From: Bacteroidales bacterium M8
GTDB taxonomy: Bacteria > Bacteroidota > Bacteroidia > Bacteroidales > Muribaculaceae
Direction: 5' to 3'
NCBI GenBank assembly: GCA_001689495.1
Contig: LUJS01000028.1
Coordinates: 1-10,725 of the forward strand
Length of the DNA stretch: 10,725 bases
Below, piece by piece: positions 1-7,300 of this stretch. Made by a program: the position numbers and the translations under genes. The first letter of the stretch is position 1; every line of letters starts with the position of its first letter. The notes beneath the pieces are model-generated. The model made no database searches. It was not told where the DNA came from and saw nothing but the letters and a program-made list of their open reading frames with translations.

Positions 1-23
1 GTGGGAAAGTAGATAACCGCCCC
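1..23 (+). rRNA. rrf: 3' end of a 5S rRNA gene (partial)
   Basis: The window opens with GTGGGAAAGTAG followed by a CCGCC block. This matches the conserved 3' end of bacterial 5S rRNA (usual form GTGGGAGAGTAGG-CGCCGCC). The remaining roughly 90 bases lie upstream of the window. A strong terminator hairpin follows 11 bases later, as expected at the end of an rrs-rrl-rrf operon. The exact mature 3' end (about 21-25) cannot be fixed without the 5' strand it pairs with. The call rests on a short match, but position and terminator agree with it. Confidence 0.75.
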
Positions 24-33
24 TTAAACTCCC

Positions 34-68
34 AAGAGCCGATTCTCAACCGAGAACCGGCTCTTTTT
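34..68 (+). terminator. Intrinsic terminator after the 5S rRNA
   Basis: AAGAGCCG (34-41) pairs exactly with CGGCTCTT (58-65). The stem continues inward through 42-47 and 52-57 with one A-C mismatch, closing a four-base loop AACC (48-51). A T tract (64-68) follows. It is a classic rho-independent terminator and most likely ends the rRNA operon transcript. Confidence 0.88.
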
Positions 69-244
69 GTATATCTAACCCATCGCCTTTTTAGCGAGTG
101 CCCTTTAACGCGAGAATATGTTAAGCCCCTGCAGTCCTGTCTGAAATTCCGGCCGACCGCTGATGTCCCCGATGCCGGGGCGCCTCAGCCTGTGTCGTTT
201 GCGATTATTCTGCTGTCTTTCTTTTCTGAGAGGAAAATTTTTGC
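69..244. other. Intergenic region between rRNA terminator and accessory genes
   Basis: No credible ORF is seen here. The only structure noted is a small GC hairpin, CCCCG-ATGC-CGGGG (167-180), with no T tract behind it. Base composition changes from mixed to AT-rich near 200. This marks the left edge of the lower-GC segment that carries the next two genes. Confidence 0.5.
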
Positions 245-252
245 TAACTTTG
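245..252 (+). promoter_or_regulatory. Candidate Bacteroidetes-type promoter (-7 element)
   Basis: TAACTTTG matches the Bacteroidetes -7 consensus TAnnTTTG exactly and sits in an AT-rich stretch 72 bases before the start codon at 325. No perfect TTTG -33 element lies 19-21 bases upstream; only a T-rich stretch (about 218-226) is there. If used, transcription would start near 257 and leave a leader of about 65-70 nt before the 181-residue gene. Confidence 0.5.
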
Positions 253-324
253 TTACCATTGATAGTAAATCTGTTTCCTGCAAATCTTGCAAAATATCTT
301 CAAATGAAATTATATATCTAAGCT

Positions 325-870
325 ATGAACGACGTTGTTGAGATTATACGAGAATTTTTTTGTGAGGCACTTCGTTTTCTTAAACTGCCTATCGAGCAAT
401 GGCCCGAGATTGTCGAGGAACTGCGTTTTGACCAGAAGCATAAGATGACCCCGCCAAATGTAGATTACAGAAACCGAAAGTTCGTCATACACGTTCCGTT
501 TACTGCATTTTGTTCGATTGAACGTCCTACTGAGCATCGTAGTTGGGCATATATGAATGCTTGGAAATGGTACAGGTTTGCTACCGATGGTATCGAGAGT
601 GATCTTGTTGATGGTGATGCCCGACTGTTCAGCTTCGCCCTCATGACCATCAAAGGTATTCAGCATGGCTTAACCCCGGGTATCAACTTAAGGGCAATAG
701 CCACTTTCATGACTGAAAGGCTGGGGATGCCTGCCATGGTGGCACCGGTGAGGGATAAGCAAGGACATGGACTCTTTGCTATCAGATTCTCCGACAAGGA
801 GGGGAATATCCGTGCCACCAATCTACGTGACCTTGCTGTAAAATCAGAACTGATGAAGCCTCCTATTTAA
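325..870 (+). CDS. Unrecognised 181-residue protein, upstream partner of the FRG gene
   Basis: I do not recognise this protein and assign no function. It starts at ATG 325, about 70 nt after a candidate promoter, and stops at TAA 868-870. It has no signal peptide or membrane segment, so it is probably cytoplasmic. Visible features are an N-terminal hydrophobic and acidic helix-like stretch (residues 1-35), an aromatic-rich middle (SWAYMNAWKWYRF, about 73-85), and a C-terminal part with alternating hydrophobic residues that may be beta strands (about 135-170). Its codon use is AT-richer than that of the queF-aroB operon, which suggests separate acquisition. The stop lies only 2 nt before an ATG (873) that would begin the FRG gene if a one-base shift were corrected. 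The two were therefore probably co-transcribed and may work together. A role as regulator or antitoxin to the FRG protein is possible but unproven. Confidence 0.8.
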   Translation: MNDVVEIIREFFCEALRFLKLPIEQWPEIVEELRFDQKHKMTPPNVDYRNRKFVIHVPFTAFCSIERPTEHRSWAYMNAWKWYRFATDGIESDLVDGDARLFSFALMTIKGIQHGLTPGINLRAIATFMTERLGMPAMVAPVRDKQGHGLFAIRFSDKEGNIRATNLRDLAVKSELMKPPI

Positions 871-877
871 TAATGGG

Positions 878-882
878 AAAAA
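878..882 (+). other. Suspected one-base deletion in an A run at the FRG gene start
   Basis: ATG 873 follows the previous stop by 2 nt but runs out of frame (stop near 956). The run A5 at 878-882 lies just inside it. With six A's, ATG 873 would read MGKKGSKDNPFDNVDEAADYL and continue straight into the FRG frame. In the actual sequence the FRG frame is open back to 857, but between there and 911 it has no ATG. This suggests a sequencing error, a true frameshift, or a slippage-based switch. Confidence 0.45.
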
Positions 883-910
883 GGGTTCGAAAGACAATCC
901 GTTCGATAAT

Positions 911-2074
911 GTGGACGAAGCTGCCGATTATCTCATACGAATGGAGAAGGAGGCCTTGAAACGCGACGTGTATCGGAGTGAGATTGCCAACGAGCAATTT
1001 TTCTTTGACTACGGACGCGGCATGTTCCGTATCCCTTGGGCATCCGCCAATGTGGGCTATTATGATTTCGGAGCGGCTGGTGACAACGGTTTTGTTGTGA
1101 ATCAGATGCAATCGGGGCGATTCTCTCTCAAGCCAATACTCCACAACCATAAATATCTGTTCAGGGGGCAGAGCGAATATTTCGAGCGATGCACGCCGTC
1201 GCTGTTCAGACCGAGGGTAAAGGAGAGGATGCTGTCGGAACATATGCAGACTTACGAGCTGGCGATGTTACTACACACGCATCCTCTGGTGGAGCTTCTC
1301 GGTGGCGGTATAGAGCTGTTCCACGATCGCTTTGTCTTCGAGATGAACTATCTCGGACTTTCGCAGCACTATTACAACTGCACGGAATATCTTGACCTCA
1401 CCTCATGCATAGATATTGCAAAATTTTTCGCGGTGACCACTTTTGATTTCGACAACGACCGCTATGTGAGATATGATGGCGACAAGCTGGGGGTACTTTA
1501 CTTATACAGCATAGAGCCACGCTCATTCAGCTACGAGAATTACGGAGCCCGTCTCACCACAATAGGCAAGCAGGTGTTTATGCGAAGTGGGAACCATGCC
1601 GGTTTTCTGCTGAAAATGAAAGCTGACCAGAATTTTAACGCTTTTCCGAATGTACGCGCTGTTTTTTTCTGCCATGACAAGGCTATCACCGATCGGATTT
1701 TTAAGGAATTCAAGTGTGGCGACATAGTAATGCCCGAAGAGATGCTCAGAGACGTGTGGTACAATCGTCTTGCAACCCCGGGACTGAAATGCTGTATTTC
1801 GGACGGGGCGGTGGATATGTATCTGGAGGATTATCCCGAACGTACGAAGCCTGAAATTGTGGCCCGACTGCGGCATGAGGGGATTCAGATTGTCAATGAA
1901 CCGCCTTCGTTTACATCAGACGAACTGTCGGCATATTACCGCGATGCTCTCGCGAATTGGCAGGAGTTCGTCAGGGACATACATTTCTATAGCCCCGAGG
2001 GTATTGTGTTGAAACGGCATCTCGAACGTCTCCCCGACGACCCGCGCTATCGCCACGCCTTCTTCCGTCCATAA
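911..2074 (+). CDS. FRG-domain protein
   Basis: This is a 387-residue cytoplasmic protein without signal peptide or membrane segment. The FRG-domain hallmarks appear in order: FRGQ at 84-87, a SLFR motif at 97-100, then GL-QHYYNCTEYLDLT at 149-164 followed by IAKFFA at 169-174. This matches the family pattern FRGQ...SLfR...QHyg..T..LDlT...AlfFA. The biochemical activity of FRG domains is not firmly established. They recur in accessory, toxin-like and defence-associated loci, so a defence or toxin role here is inference only. The C-terminal 130 residues have no motif I recognise. The start used is GTG 911; ATG 941 is an in-frame alternative. The frame is open upstream and reads like protein back to an out-of-frame ATG at 873, so the real N-terminus may be longer. 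It lies 40 nt after the 181-residue gene and shares its lower GC content. Confidence 0.85.
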   Translation: MDEAADYLIRMEKEALKRDVYRSEIANEQFFFDYGRGMFRIPWASANVGYYDFGAAGDNGFVVNQMQSGRFSLKPILHNHKYLFRGQSEYFERCTPSLFRPRVKERMLSEHMQTYELAMLLHTHPLVELLGGGIELFHDRFVFEMNYLGLSQHYYNCTEYLDLTSCIDIAKFFAVTTFDFDNDRYVRYDGDKLGVLYLYSIEPRSFSYENYGARLTTIGKQVFMRSGNHAGFLLKMKADQNFNAFPNVRAVFFCHDKAITDRIFKEFKCGDIVMPEEMLRDVWYNRLATPGLKCCISDGAVDMYLEDYPERTKPEIVARLRHEGIQIVNEPPSFTSDELSAYYRDALANWQEFVRDIHFYSPEGIVLKRHLERLPDDPRYRHAFFRP

Positions 2075-2075
2075 A

Positions 2076-2110
2076 AGTCTACGTAAAACTATGCCAAATG
2101 ATTTTAGACT
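2076..2110 (+). terminator. Weak inverted repeat after the FRG gene
   Basis: AGTCTA (2076-2081) pairs with TAGACT (2105-2110) around a 23-base loop, directly after the FRG stop codon. The short stem, long loop and absence of a T tract make it a poor intrinsic terminator. It is listed only because no better one exists between the FRG gene and queF. Confidence 0.25.
2096..2108 (+). repeat. 13-bp direct repeat, copy 1
   Basis: AAATGATTTTAGA occurs here and again at 2312-2324, where it spans the ATG 2314 start of queF. The two copies enclose 203 bases of intergenic DNA. Confidence 0.8.
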
Positions 2111-2139
2111 CTAAAAATACGATATATCATAAATTATTG

Positions 2140-2147
2140 TAATTTTG
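2140..2147 (+). promoter_or_regulatory. Candidate upstream promoter for the que operon (-7 element)
   Basis: TAATTTTG matches TAnnTTTG. No TTTG lies at the expected distance upstream, so it is weaker than the element at 2297. If active, it would give a leader of about 160 nt containing the hairpin and possible pseudoknot at 2187-2270. Confidence 0.3.
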
Positions 2148-2186
2148 TGGATTAACAATACGAATATGAGTCATAACAGGGGATGA

Positions 2187-2270
2187 ACCCATATCGTTTC
2201 ACATCGGGACGTGAACCGGGTGACGAGATGCCTGCACCTGATTTGATACGGGCATCCCTCCCCACAGGTG
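2187..2270 (+). promoter_or_regulatory. Possible structured leader RNA (hairpin plus H-type pseudoknot) before queF
   Basis: First element: ACCC (2187-2190) pairs with GGGT (2218-2221), enclosing TTCAC (2198-2202) with GTGAA (2211-2215). Second element: GATGCC (2227-2232) pairs with GGCATC (2251-2256), and CACCTG (2235-2240) pairs with CAGGTG (2265-2270). These two stems interlock as an H-type pseudoknot. Pseudoknots are the core of preQ1 riboswitches, and the next genes make preQ0 and preQ1, but I see no match to a known preQ1 consensus. A strong promoter motif lies downstream of the structure, so it may not be transcribed with queF. Confidence 0.3.
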
Positions 2271-2272
2271 GA

Positions 2273-2304
2273 TTTGGGAATGTTGGGAGGTTTTCGTAAC
2301 TTTG
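2273..2304 (+). promoter_or_regulatory. Bacteroidetes-type promoter of the queF-aroB operon
   Basis: TTTG (2273-2276) and TAACTTTG (2297-2304) are separated by 20 bases. This fits the Bacteroidetes consensus of TTTG at -33 and TAnnTTTG at -7. Transcription should begin near 2308-2312. That leaves almost no leader before ATG 2314 and about 15 nt before ATG 2326. It is the best promoter in the window and is placed to drive all six downstream genes. Confidence 0.7.
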
Positions 2305-2311
2305 CAATTCT

Positions 2312-2324
2312 AAATGATTTTAGA
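2312..2324 (+). repeat. 13-bp direct repeat, copy 2
   Basis: This is the second copy of AAATGATTTTAGA (first at 2096-2108). It overlaps ATG 2314 and encodes the extra residues MILD that QueF has if that start is used instead of ATG 2326. Confidence 0.8.
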
Positions 2325-2796
2325 TATGCGTACTGAAAATGAACTTGATGGGGTGACTCTGCTGGGCAATACCGGCGTGAGCTATCCTACACAATATGCC
2401 CCCGAGGTGCTTGAGACTTTTGTCAACAAGCACCCCGAGAGGGAATATCTCGTGACATTCCTCTGTCCCGAGTTCACATCGCTCTGTCCCAAGACCGGGC
2501 AGCCGGATTTTGCAAAAATAATCATATCATACATTCCCCGCGAGAGGATGGTCGAGAGCAAGAGCCTCAAGCTGTATCTGTTCTCGTTCAGGAACCACGG
2601 CGACTTTCACGAAGACTGTATCAACATCATCCTCAACGATCTGGTCAAGCTGATGAATCCCCGCTACATCGAGGTCAAGGGCATCTTCACGCCCCGCGGC
2701 GGCATTGCCATACACCCATTTGCGTGCCACGGCGACGCCGAGCATCAGGAACTGGCCGCCCAGAGGATGGCCGCATCATTCCCCACTACTTTCTGA
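2314..2796 (+). CDS. queF: NADPH-dependent 7-cyano-7-deazaguanine (preQ0) reductase QueF
   Basis: QueF reduces the nitrile of preQ0 to the aminomethyl group of preQ1 with two NADPH, a cytoplasmic step of queuosine synthesis for tRNA. The protein is 160 residues, the short single-domain (type I, YkvM-like) form. The catalytic motif EFTSLCPKTGQPDF contains the nucleophile Cys58 and acid Asp65. The signature ESKSLKLYLFSFRNHGDFHED (from residue 81) is the family's NADPH- and substrate-binding segment. FTPRGG follows near the C-terminus. Two in-frame starts exist, ATG 2314 and ATG 2326. The promoter at 2273-2304 would put the transcript start almost on 2314, so 2326 (156 residues) may be the true start. 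queC begins 5 nt after the stop. The operon lacks queD and queE, which must be elsewhere if the pathway is complete. Confidence 0.95.
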   Translation: MILDMRTENELDGVTLLGNTGVSYPTQYAPEVLETFVNKHPEREYLVTFLCPEFTSLCPKTGQPDFAKIIISYIPRERMVESKSLKLYLFSFRNHGDFHEDCINIILNDLVKLMNPRYIEVKGIFTPRGGIAIHPFACHGDAEHQELAAQRMAASFPTTF

Positions 2797-2801
2797 CGGC
2801 C

Positions 2802-3470
2802 ATGGCTAAGGATATGTTGCTTGTCCTGTCGGGTGGGATGGACTCCACCACAATGCTCTGGGACTATCGCGACCGCATAGCGCTGGCCGTGACGTTCCAG
2901 TATGGCTCAAACCACAACCGTCGCGAGGCGCGCTGTGCACGCATCAACTGCGAGATGGCGGGCATAGAGTGGATCGAGATTGATCTGGCCTTCATGGGAC
3001 GGTATTTCAAGAGCTCGCTGCTCGAGGGTGCCGACGCCATCCCCGAGGGTGGATATGCCGACGACAACATGCGCTCGACGGTCGTCCCCTTCCGCAACGG
3101 CATCATGCTCGCCGTGGCCGCCGGGCTGGCCGAGAGCCGCGGCCTGAGGGGCGTGATGCTGGCTAACCATTCGGGCGACCACACCATCTATCCGGATTGC
3201 CGTCCCGAATTCATAGACGCATTCGGCGAGGCCATCAAGGCCGGTACGTTCGACCATCTCGAGCTTTGGGCTCCCTACACTGGGCTCACCAAAGGCGAGA
3301 TAGCCCTGAGAGGCAAGGAGTTAGGTGTCGACTACTCGCTCACCTACTCGTGCTACAAGGGGGGCCCCACACATTGCGGCCGCTGCGGCACCTGTGTCGA
3401 ACGCCTTGAGGCTCTGGAGTTTGCAGGCATCACGCTGCCGCCCGAAAAGGAGGGACAGTATGGCGAATAG
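2802..3470 (+). CDS. queC: 7-cyano-7-deazaguanine synthase QueC
   Basis: QueC converts 7-carboxy-7-deazaguanine to preQ0 using ATP and ammonia, the step just before QueF. The protein is 222 residues from ATG 2802, normal for the family. The PP-loop ATP-binding motif SGGMDS is at residues 10-15. The zinc site is the C-terminal set Cys184, Cys192, Cys195 and Cys198 (C-x7-CGRCGTC). Other conserved stretches include FQYG, VPFRNG, NHSGDH-YPDCRPEF and a TGLTKGEI segment. The reading frame is open back to 2724 inside queF, but ATG 2802 is chosen because the protein then starts just before the first beta strand (MLLVLSGG) and follows queF by 5 nt. The gene order places the later enzyme (QueF) first. 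The last 11 nt overlap the next gene. Confidence 0.96.
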   Translation: MAKDMLLVLSGGMDSTTMLWDYRDRIALAVTFQYGSNHNRREARCARINCEMAGIEWIEIDLAFMGRYFKSSLLEGADAIPEGGYADDNMRSTVVPFRNGIMLAVAAGLAESRGLRGVMLANHSGDHTIYPDCRPEFIDAFGEAIKAGTFDHLELWAPYTGLTKGEIALRGKELGVDYSLTYSCYKGGPTHCGRCGTCVERLEALEFAGITLPPEKEGQYGE

Positions 3471-4311
3471 TCCATTGCCCACAGGCACGCCGCGCCGCCG
3501 TCGTCGCCGCAAGTTCAGCCCGATCAAGGCCATCAAGCTATTCACCCCGATACTCTTCTTCATCGCCCTCTGCGTGGTGATGTGCGTGCCCACCCACCGC
3601 ACCGAGCCCGACGGCACCGAGATAGTGGCCGACGAGGCACCGGTGGTGCAAATACTCGAGGGGACGACGGTGAACGATCTCGAGAAAGTCGACTCGGTGA
3701 GCTTCTACAAGCGTCATCTCGAGAAGATGCCCGAGCCCACCCAACGCATCAAGGTCAACTATTTCGGCGACATGCGCAAATATTTCAACGACTCGAACTA
3801 TGTGCATTGGGCCGAGGCCGAGGCATACGGACTGACACCACTGAGCGACACCCGCTCGCACTGGCAGCTGCGCAAGCCGATAGTCAAGGTGACATCGTGC
3901 GAGGACTATTACGTAGACACCCTCATATTCTCACGTCCCTATCTCGTGCCCGAGGCAGCAGGACGGCTCAGAGAGATTGGGCGGCGGTTCCGCGACTCGA
4001 TCCAAGCTCGCGGCGGAGGCGACTATCGCATCAAGGTGACAAGCCTGTTGCGCACCCCACGCACCGTCAAGAGGCTGCGCCGACGCAACCGCAACGCCAT
4101 CGACTCGTCGGTACACCAGATGGGCACCACGTTCGACATCTCTTATGCCGTCTTCATGGCCGGAGCCCCCGAGCCCGCCCGCAGCACCGACGACCTCAAG
4201 GGTATTCTTGGCGAAGTGCTGAGAGCCATGCGCGAGGAGGGCAAACTCTGGGTGAAATATGAGAGGGGACAGCCCTGTTTTCACATAACGGCGCGTCCCG
4301 ACAAGAAATAA
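3460..4311 (+). CDS. DUF5715-like membrane-anchored protein with an M15 peptidase-like zinc site
   Basis: The protein is 283 residues from ATG 3460, which lies inside the end of queC (11-nt overlap) behind AAGGAGG, a rare good ribosome-binding site for this group. A basic N-terminus (PRRRRRRK, 11-18) precedes one membrane segment (about 25-44), predicting a short cytoplasmic tail and a periplasmic body. The body carries SSVHQMGTTFD (216-226), which fits the SxHxxGxAxD zinc motif of M15 (VanY/VanX/LdcB) peptidases with His219 and Asp226. FHIT with His275 sits where M15 enzymes have the third zinc ligand. The catalytic Glu of the usual ExxH is not in place (Pro at H-3, Gln at H-4, Glu268 seven back). 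It resembles the Bacteroidetes family annotated DUF5715. A role in peptidoglycan cleavage or binding is inference. The AsmA-like gene starts 18 nt later, suggesting shared envelope work. Confidence 0.75.
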   Translation: MANSPLPTGTPRRRRRRKFSPIKAIKLFTPILFFIALCVVMCVPTHRTEPDGTEIVADEAPVVQILEGTTVNDLEKVDSVSFYKRHLEKMPEPTQRIKVNYFGDMRKYFNDSNYVHWAEAEAYGLTPLSDTRSHWQLRKPIVKVTSCEDYYVDTLIFSRPYLVPEAAGRLREIGRRFRDSIQARGGGDYRIKVTSLLRTPRTVKRLRRRNRNAIDSSVHQMGTTFDISYAVFMAGAPEPARSTDDLKGILGEVLRAMREEGKLWVKYERGQPCFHITARPDKK

Positions 4312-4329
4312 CAAGTTAATCCACAGGCA

Positions 4330-7300
4330 ATGGACGAGAAAAAGACAGTCAGAAAGCGTCCGGCATACATACGCATACTCAAATGGACGGGTGTGGCCTT
4401 ATTGACGGTCATGCTCCTGATACTCGCGGCCATAACCGTGGCCGTGAGCTACCTGAAGCCCGAGCGGCTCACGCCGATAGTGCGCACGCAGGCCGAGAAG
4501 TATCTCGACGCCGACATATCGCTCGGGCGGGTCGAAATCAGCTTTTACTCCACCTTTCCGCGTTTCGAGCTCTCGGTGCGCGACCTCGGCGTGCGCACCC
4601 GCGCGTTCGACACCCTCCCCGCCGCCGTGCGCGACTCGCTGCCAGCCTATGCCGACTCGCTGCTCGACCTGCGCGGGCTCGACGCCGCCCTGAACATACC
4701 CAAGCTGTTCACAGGCACCATCGAGCTCTATGACGTCATCCTCGACCGCCCGCGGGTCAACATCGTGCAGGCCACCCCCGAGGTGAGCAGCCTCGACATC
4801 TTCCCGCCGTCCGACGAGGAGAAAGAGGACTCCTCGCCCGCCATCATCCCGGACATAACATTCGACTCGTTCAGGGTCGACTCGGCCCTCACGGCCCGCT
4901 ACGTCTCGCTGCCCGACAGCATCAGCATCACGGCCGACATGAAGGCCATTGCCTTCGACGGCAAGGGGGCGCCCCGATACTCGCTCGAGCTGGGCGGACA
5001 GACCTCAGTGTCGATGCCCCCGTTCGACATACCCCTGACGGACATAGGGTTAGACGGAAAGATAGGGTGGTCGCCGCGCCACCCCGAGGCCCTCGCCCTC
5101 GAGGACATGAACATATCCGTCGGCAAGGTCCGAGCCGGATTCGCCTCAGACATATCGCTGGCCGAGCCGCTGACAGTCAACTGCTTCAGCCTCAGCCTGC
5201 CGTCGACACCCGTCAGCGAGATCATAGCCCTGATACCCCCCGCGCTACGTGGCGAGCTTGGCCGCGTCGACGCCAGCCTCGACGTGGCGCTCGACGTCAG
5301 CTCGACGGCCCCCTTTGTGCCCGGCACGGACTCGATACCGAGCGTCAGGGTGCGCCTCGACATACCCGAGGGGAGCGTGCGCTATGACCGCCTGACCCTC
5401 GACCGGCTGGCCCTGAGGGCCGAGTGCGACATCGACGGCAAGGACCTCGACCGCTCGGTGCTCAGGCTGGAGCGCCTCACCGCCCGCGGACTCGGTACCG
5501 GATTCTCGCTCGAGGGGAGCGTGTCGCACCCAATGAGCGACCCCGAGGCCGAAGGCATCTTCAAGGGTGGCCTGAAGTTCGAGATCCTGCCCAAGGCACT
5601 GCTCGAGCGGCTCCCCGTGCGCCTCGGCGGACTGCTCAAGGCCGATTGCACCTTTGCCCTGCGCCGCTCGTGGCTCGACGTCCGCAACTTCCACCGCATA
5701 CGCATCAAGGGCTCGGCCACGCTGACCGACTTCACCGCCACGGTGCCCGAGATGGAGGCCGAGGCATACTCGCGCCTCGCCGAGCTCAGGTTCGGCACCT
5801 CGTCATCGTTTGTCCGTGCCGGGCAGAGTGTCGACTCGCTGCTCACTGTCTCGCTCAAGCTCGACACACTCTCGGTCGACATGCCCGGACTCGAGCTGCG
5901 GGGCGCCGAGTGGACCGCCGGCATAGGGTGCCGCAACTCGGGCAGCCTTGGCGACACCACGCAGATCAATCCCATTGGCGGACGTGTCAGCGCCCGGCTC
6001 GTCTCGCTGCGCAGCGAGGCCGACTCGGCCCGCCTGCGCCTGCGCAAGGCCACGGCTGGAATCTCGCTCACCCGCTTCAGGGGCGAGTCGCGCCGTCCGC
6101 GCCTCACGTTGGACATAGCCGCCGACAGGGCCTTCTATGCCGACCGCCTCAACCGCGCCATGCTCTCGGGCACGCGGTCGTGGCTCACAGTACACCCCTC
6201 TACATCAGAATACAACACCCGCCGTCTGGCCCGTCTGGACTCGCTGCGGCGGCTCCATCCCGACCTTCACCGCGACTCGCTCATGGCCCTTGCCTCGGCC
6301 GGACGCCGTCCGCGCCGCGACACCCTCGGGGCACGGGCCGACACCCTCGGCCACAACGACGACCTCACCGTAGACCGTTCGCTGCGCCGGATATTGCGCC
6401 GCTGGGAGGCCCGCGGCAAGCTCAAGGCCGAGCGCATGACGGGATTCACCCCCGTCTTCCCCCTCAGGTCGAGGGTCAGGGACCTCGACATGTCGTTCTC
6501 GACCGACTCGGTCGTCATCTCCGACACCCGCGTCAGGGTGGGGCACAGCGACTTCACCATCAACGGCACGGTCAGCAACATCTCGCGCGCCCTCACCTCG
6601 GCGGGACGCCGCCGGGCACAGCCGCTGCGCGTGGCCTTCGACCTGCACAGCGACACCATCAACGTCAACGAGATAGCCGGGGCCGCATTTGCCGGAGCCG
6701 CCTTCTCGGAGAGCGATGAGGCCGGGCTGGCCGTGGTGACGACTCCCGACGACGAGACGATGGACGAGAGCTCGATCGGCCCCTCGGCGCAGACCGTCAC
6801 CGACTCGTTGGCAATACTCGTAATACCCTCCAACATCGAGGCCACCGTCAACGTCGACGCCCGCAACATAGTCTATTCCGATCTGGTCTTCCGCGACTTC
6901 AGGGGCGTGCTCAGCGCCTTTGACGGCGCCCTCAACCTCAACGAGCTCTCGGCCCGCACCGACGTCGGCGCCATCGACCTCAACGCCCTCTACACCGCCC
7001 CGACCCGCAACGATGCCACGTTTGCATTCGGATTGAGAATCAAGGACTTCCACATCGCCGAATTCCTCGACCTCATACCCGCCATCGACTCGCTGATGCC
7101 CCTGCTGGGCGGCATCGGGGGCGTCATCAACGCCGATCTGGCCGCCACCACCGGCCTCGACCGCGGCATGAATCTGGACATACCCTCGCTCAAGGCCGCC
7201 GTGCGCATCTCGGGCGACTCGCTGGTGGTGATCGACGACGACACCTTCCGCACAATAGGCAAGTGGCTGATGTTCAAGAACAAGAATCGCAACATGATAG

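Noticed and set aside
310..666. 118-residue minus-strand ORF opposite the 181-residue gene
   Set aside because: It has no motif or start context, and the + strand gene has a promoter and an operon partner.
2724..2801. Upstream extension of QueC by 26 residues
   Set aside because: It lies inside queF, is Arg-rich and precedes the normal family start; ATG 2802 gives a standard-length protein.
3325..3459. Upstream extension of the DUF5715-like protein by 45 residues
   Set aside because: It overlaps the zinc-site region of queC in another frame. ATG 3460 has a good ribosome-binding site and leads directly into the basic membrane anchor.
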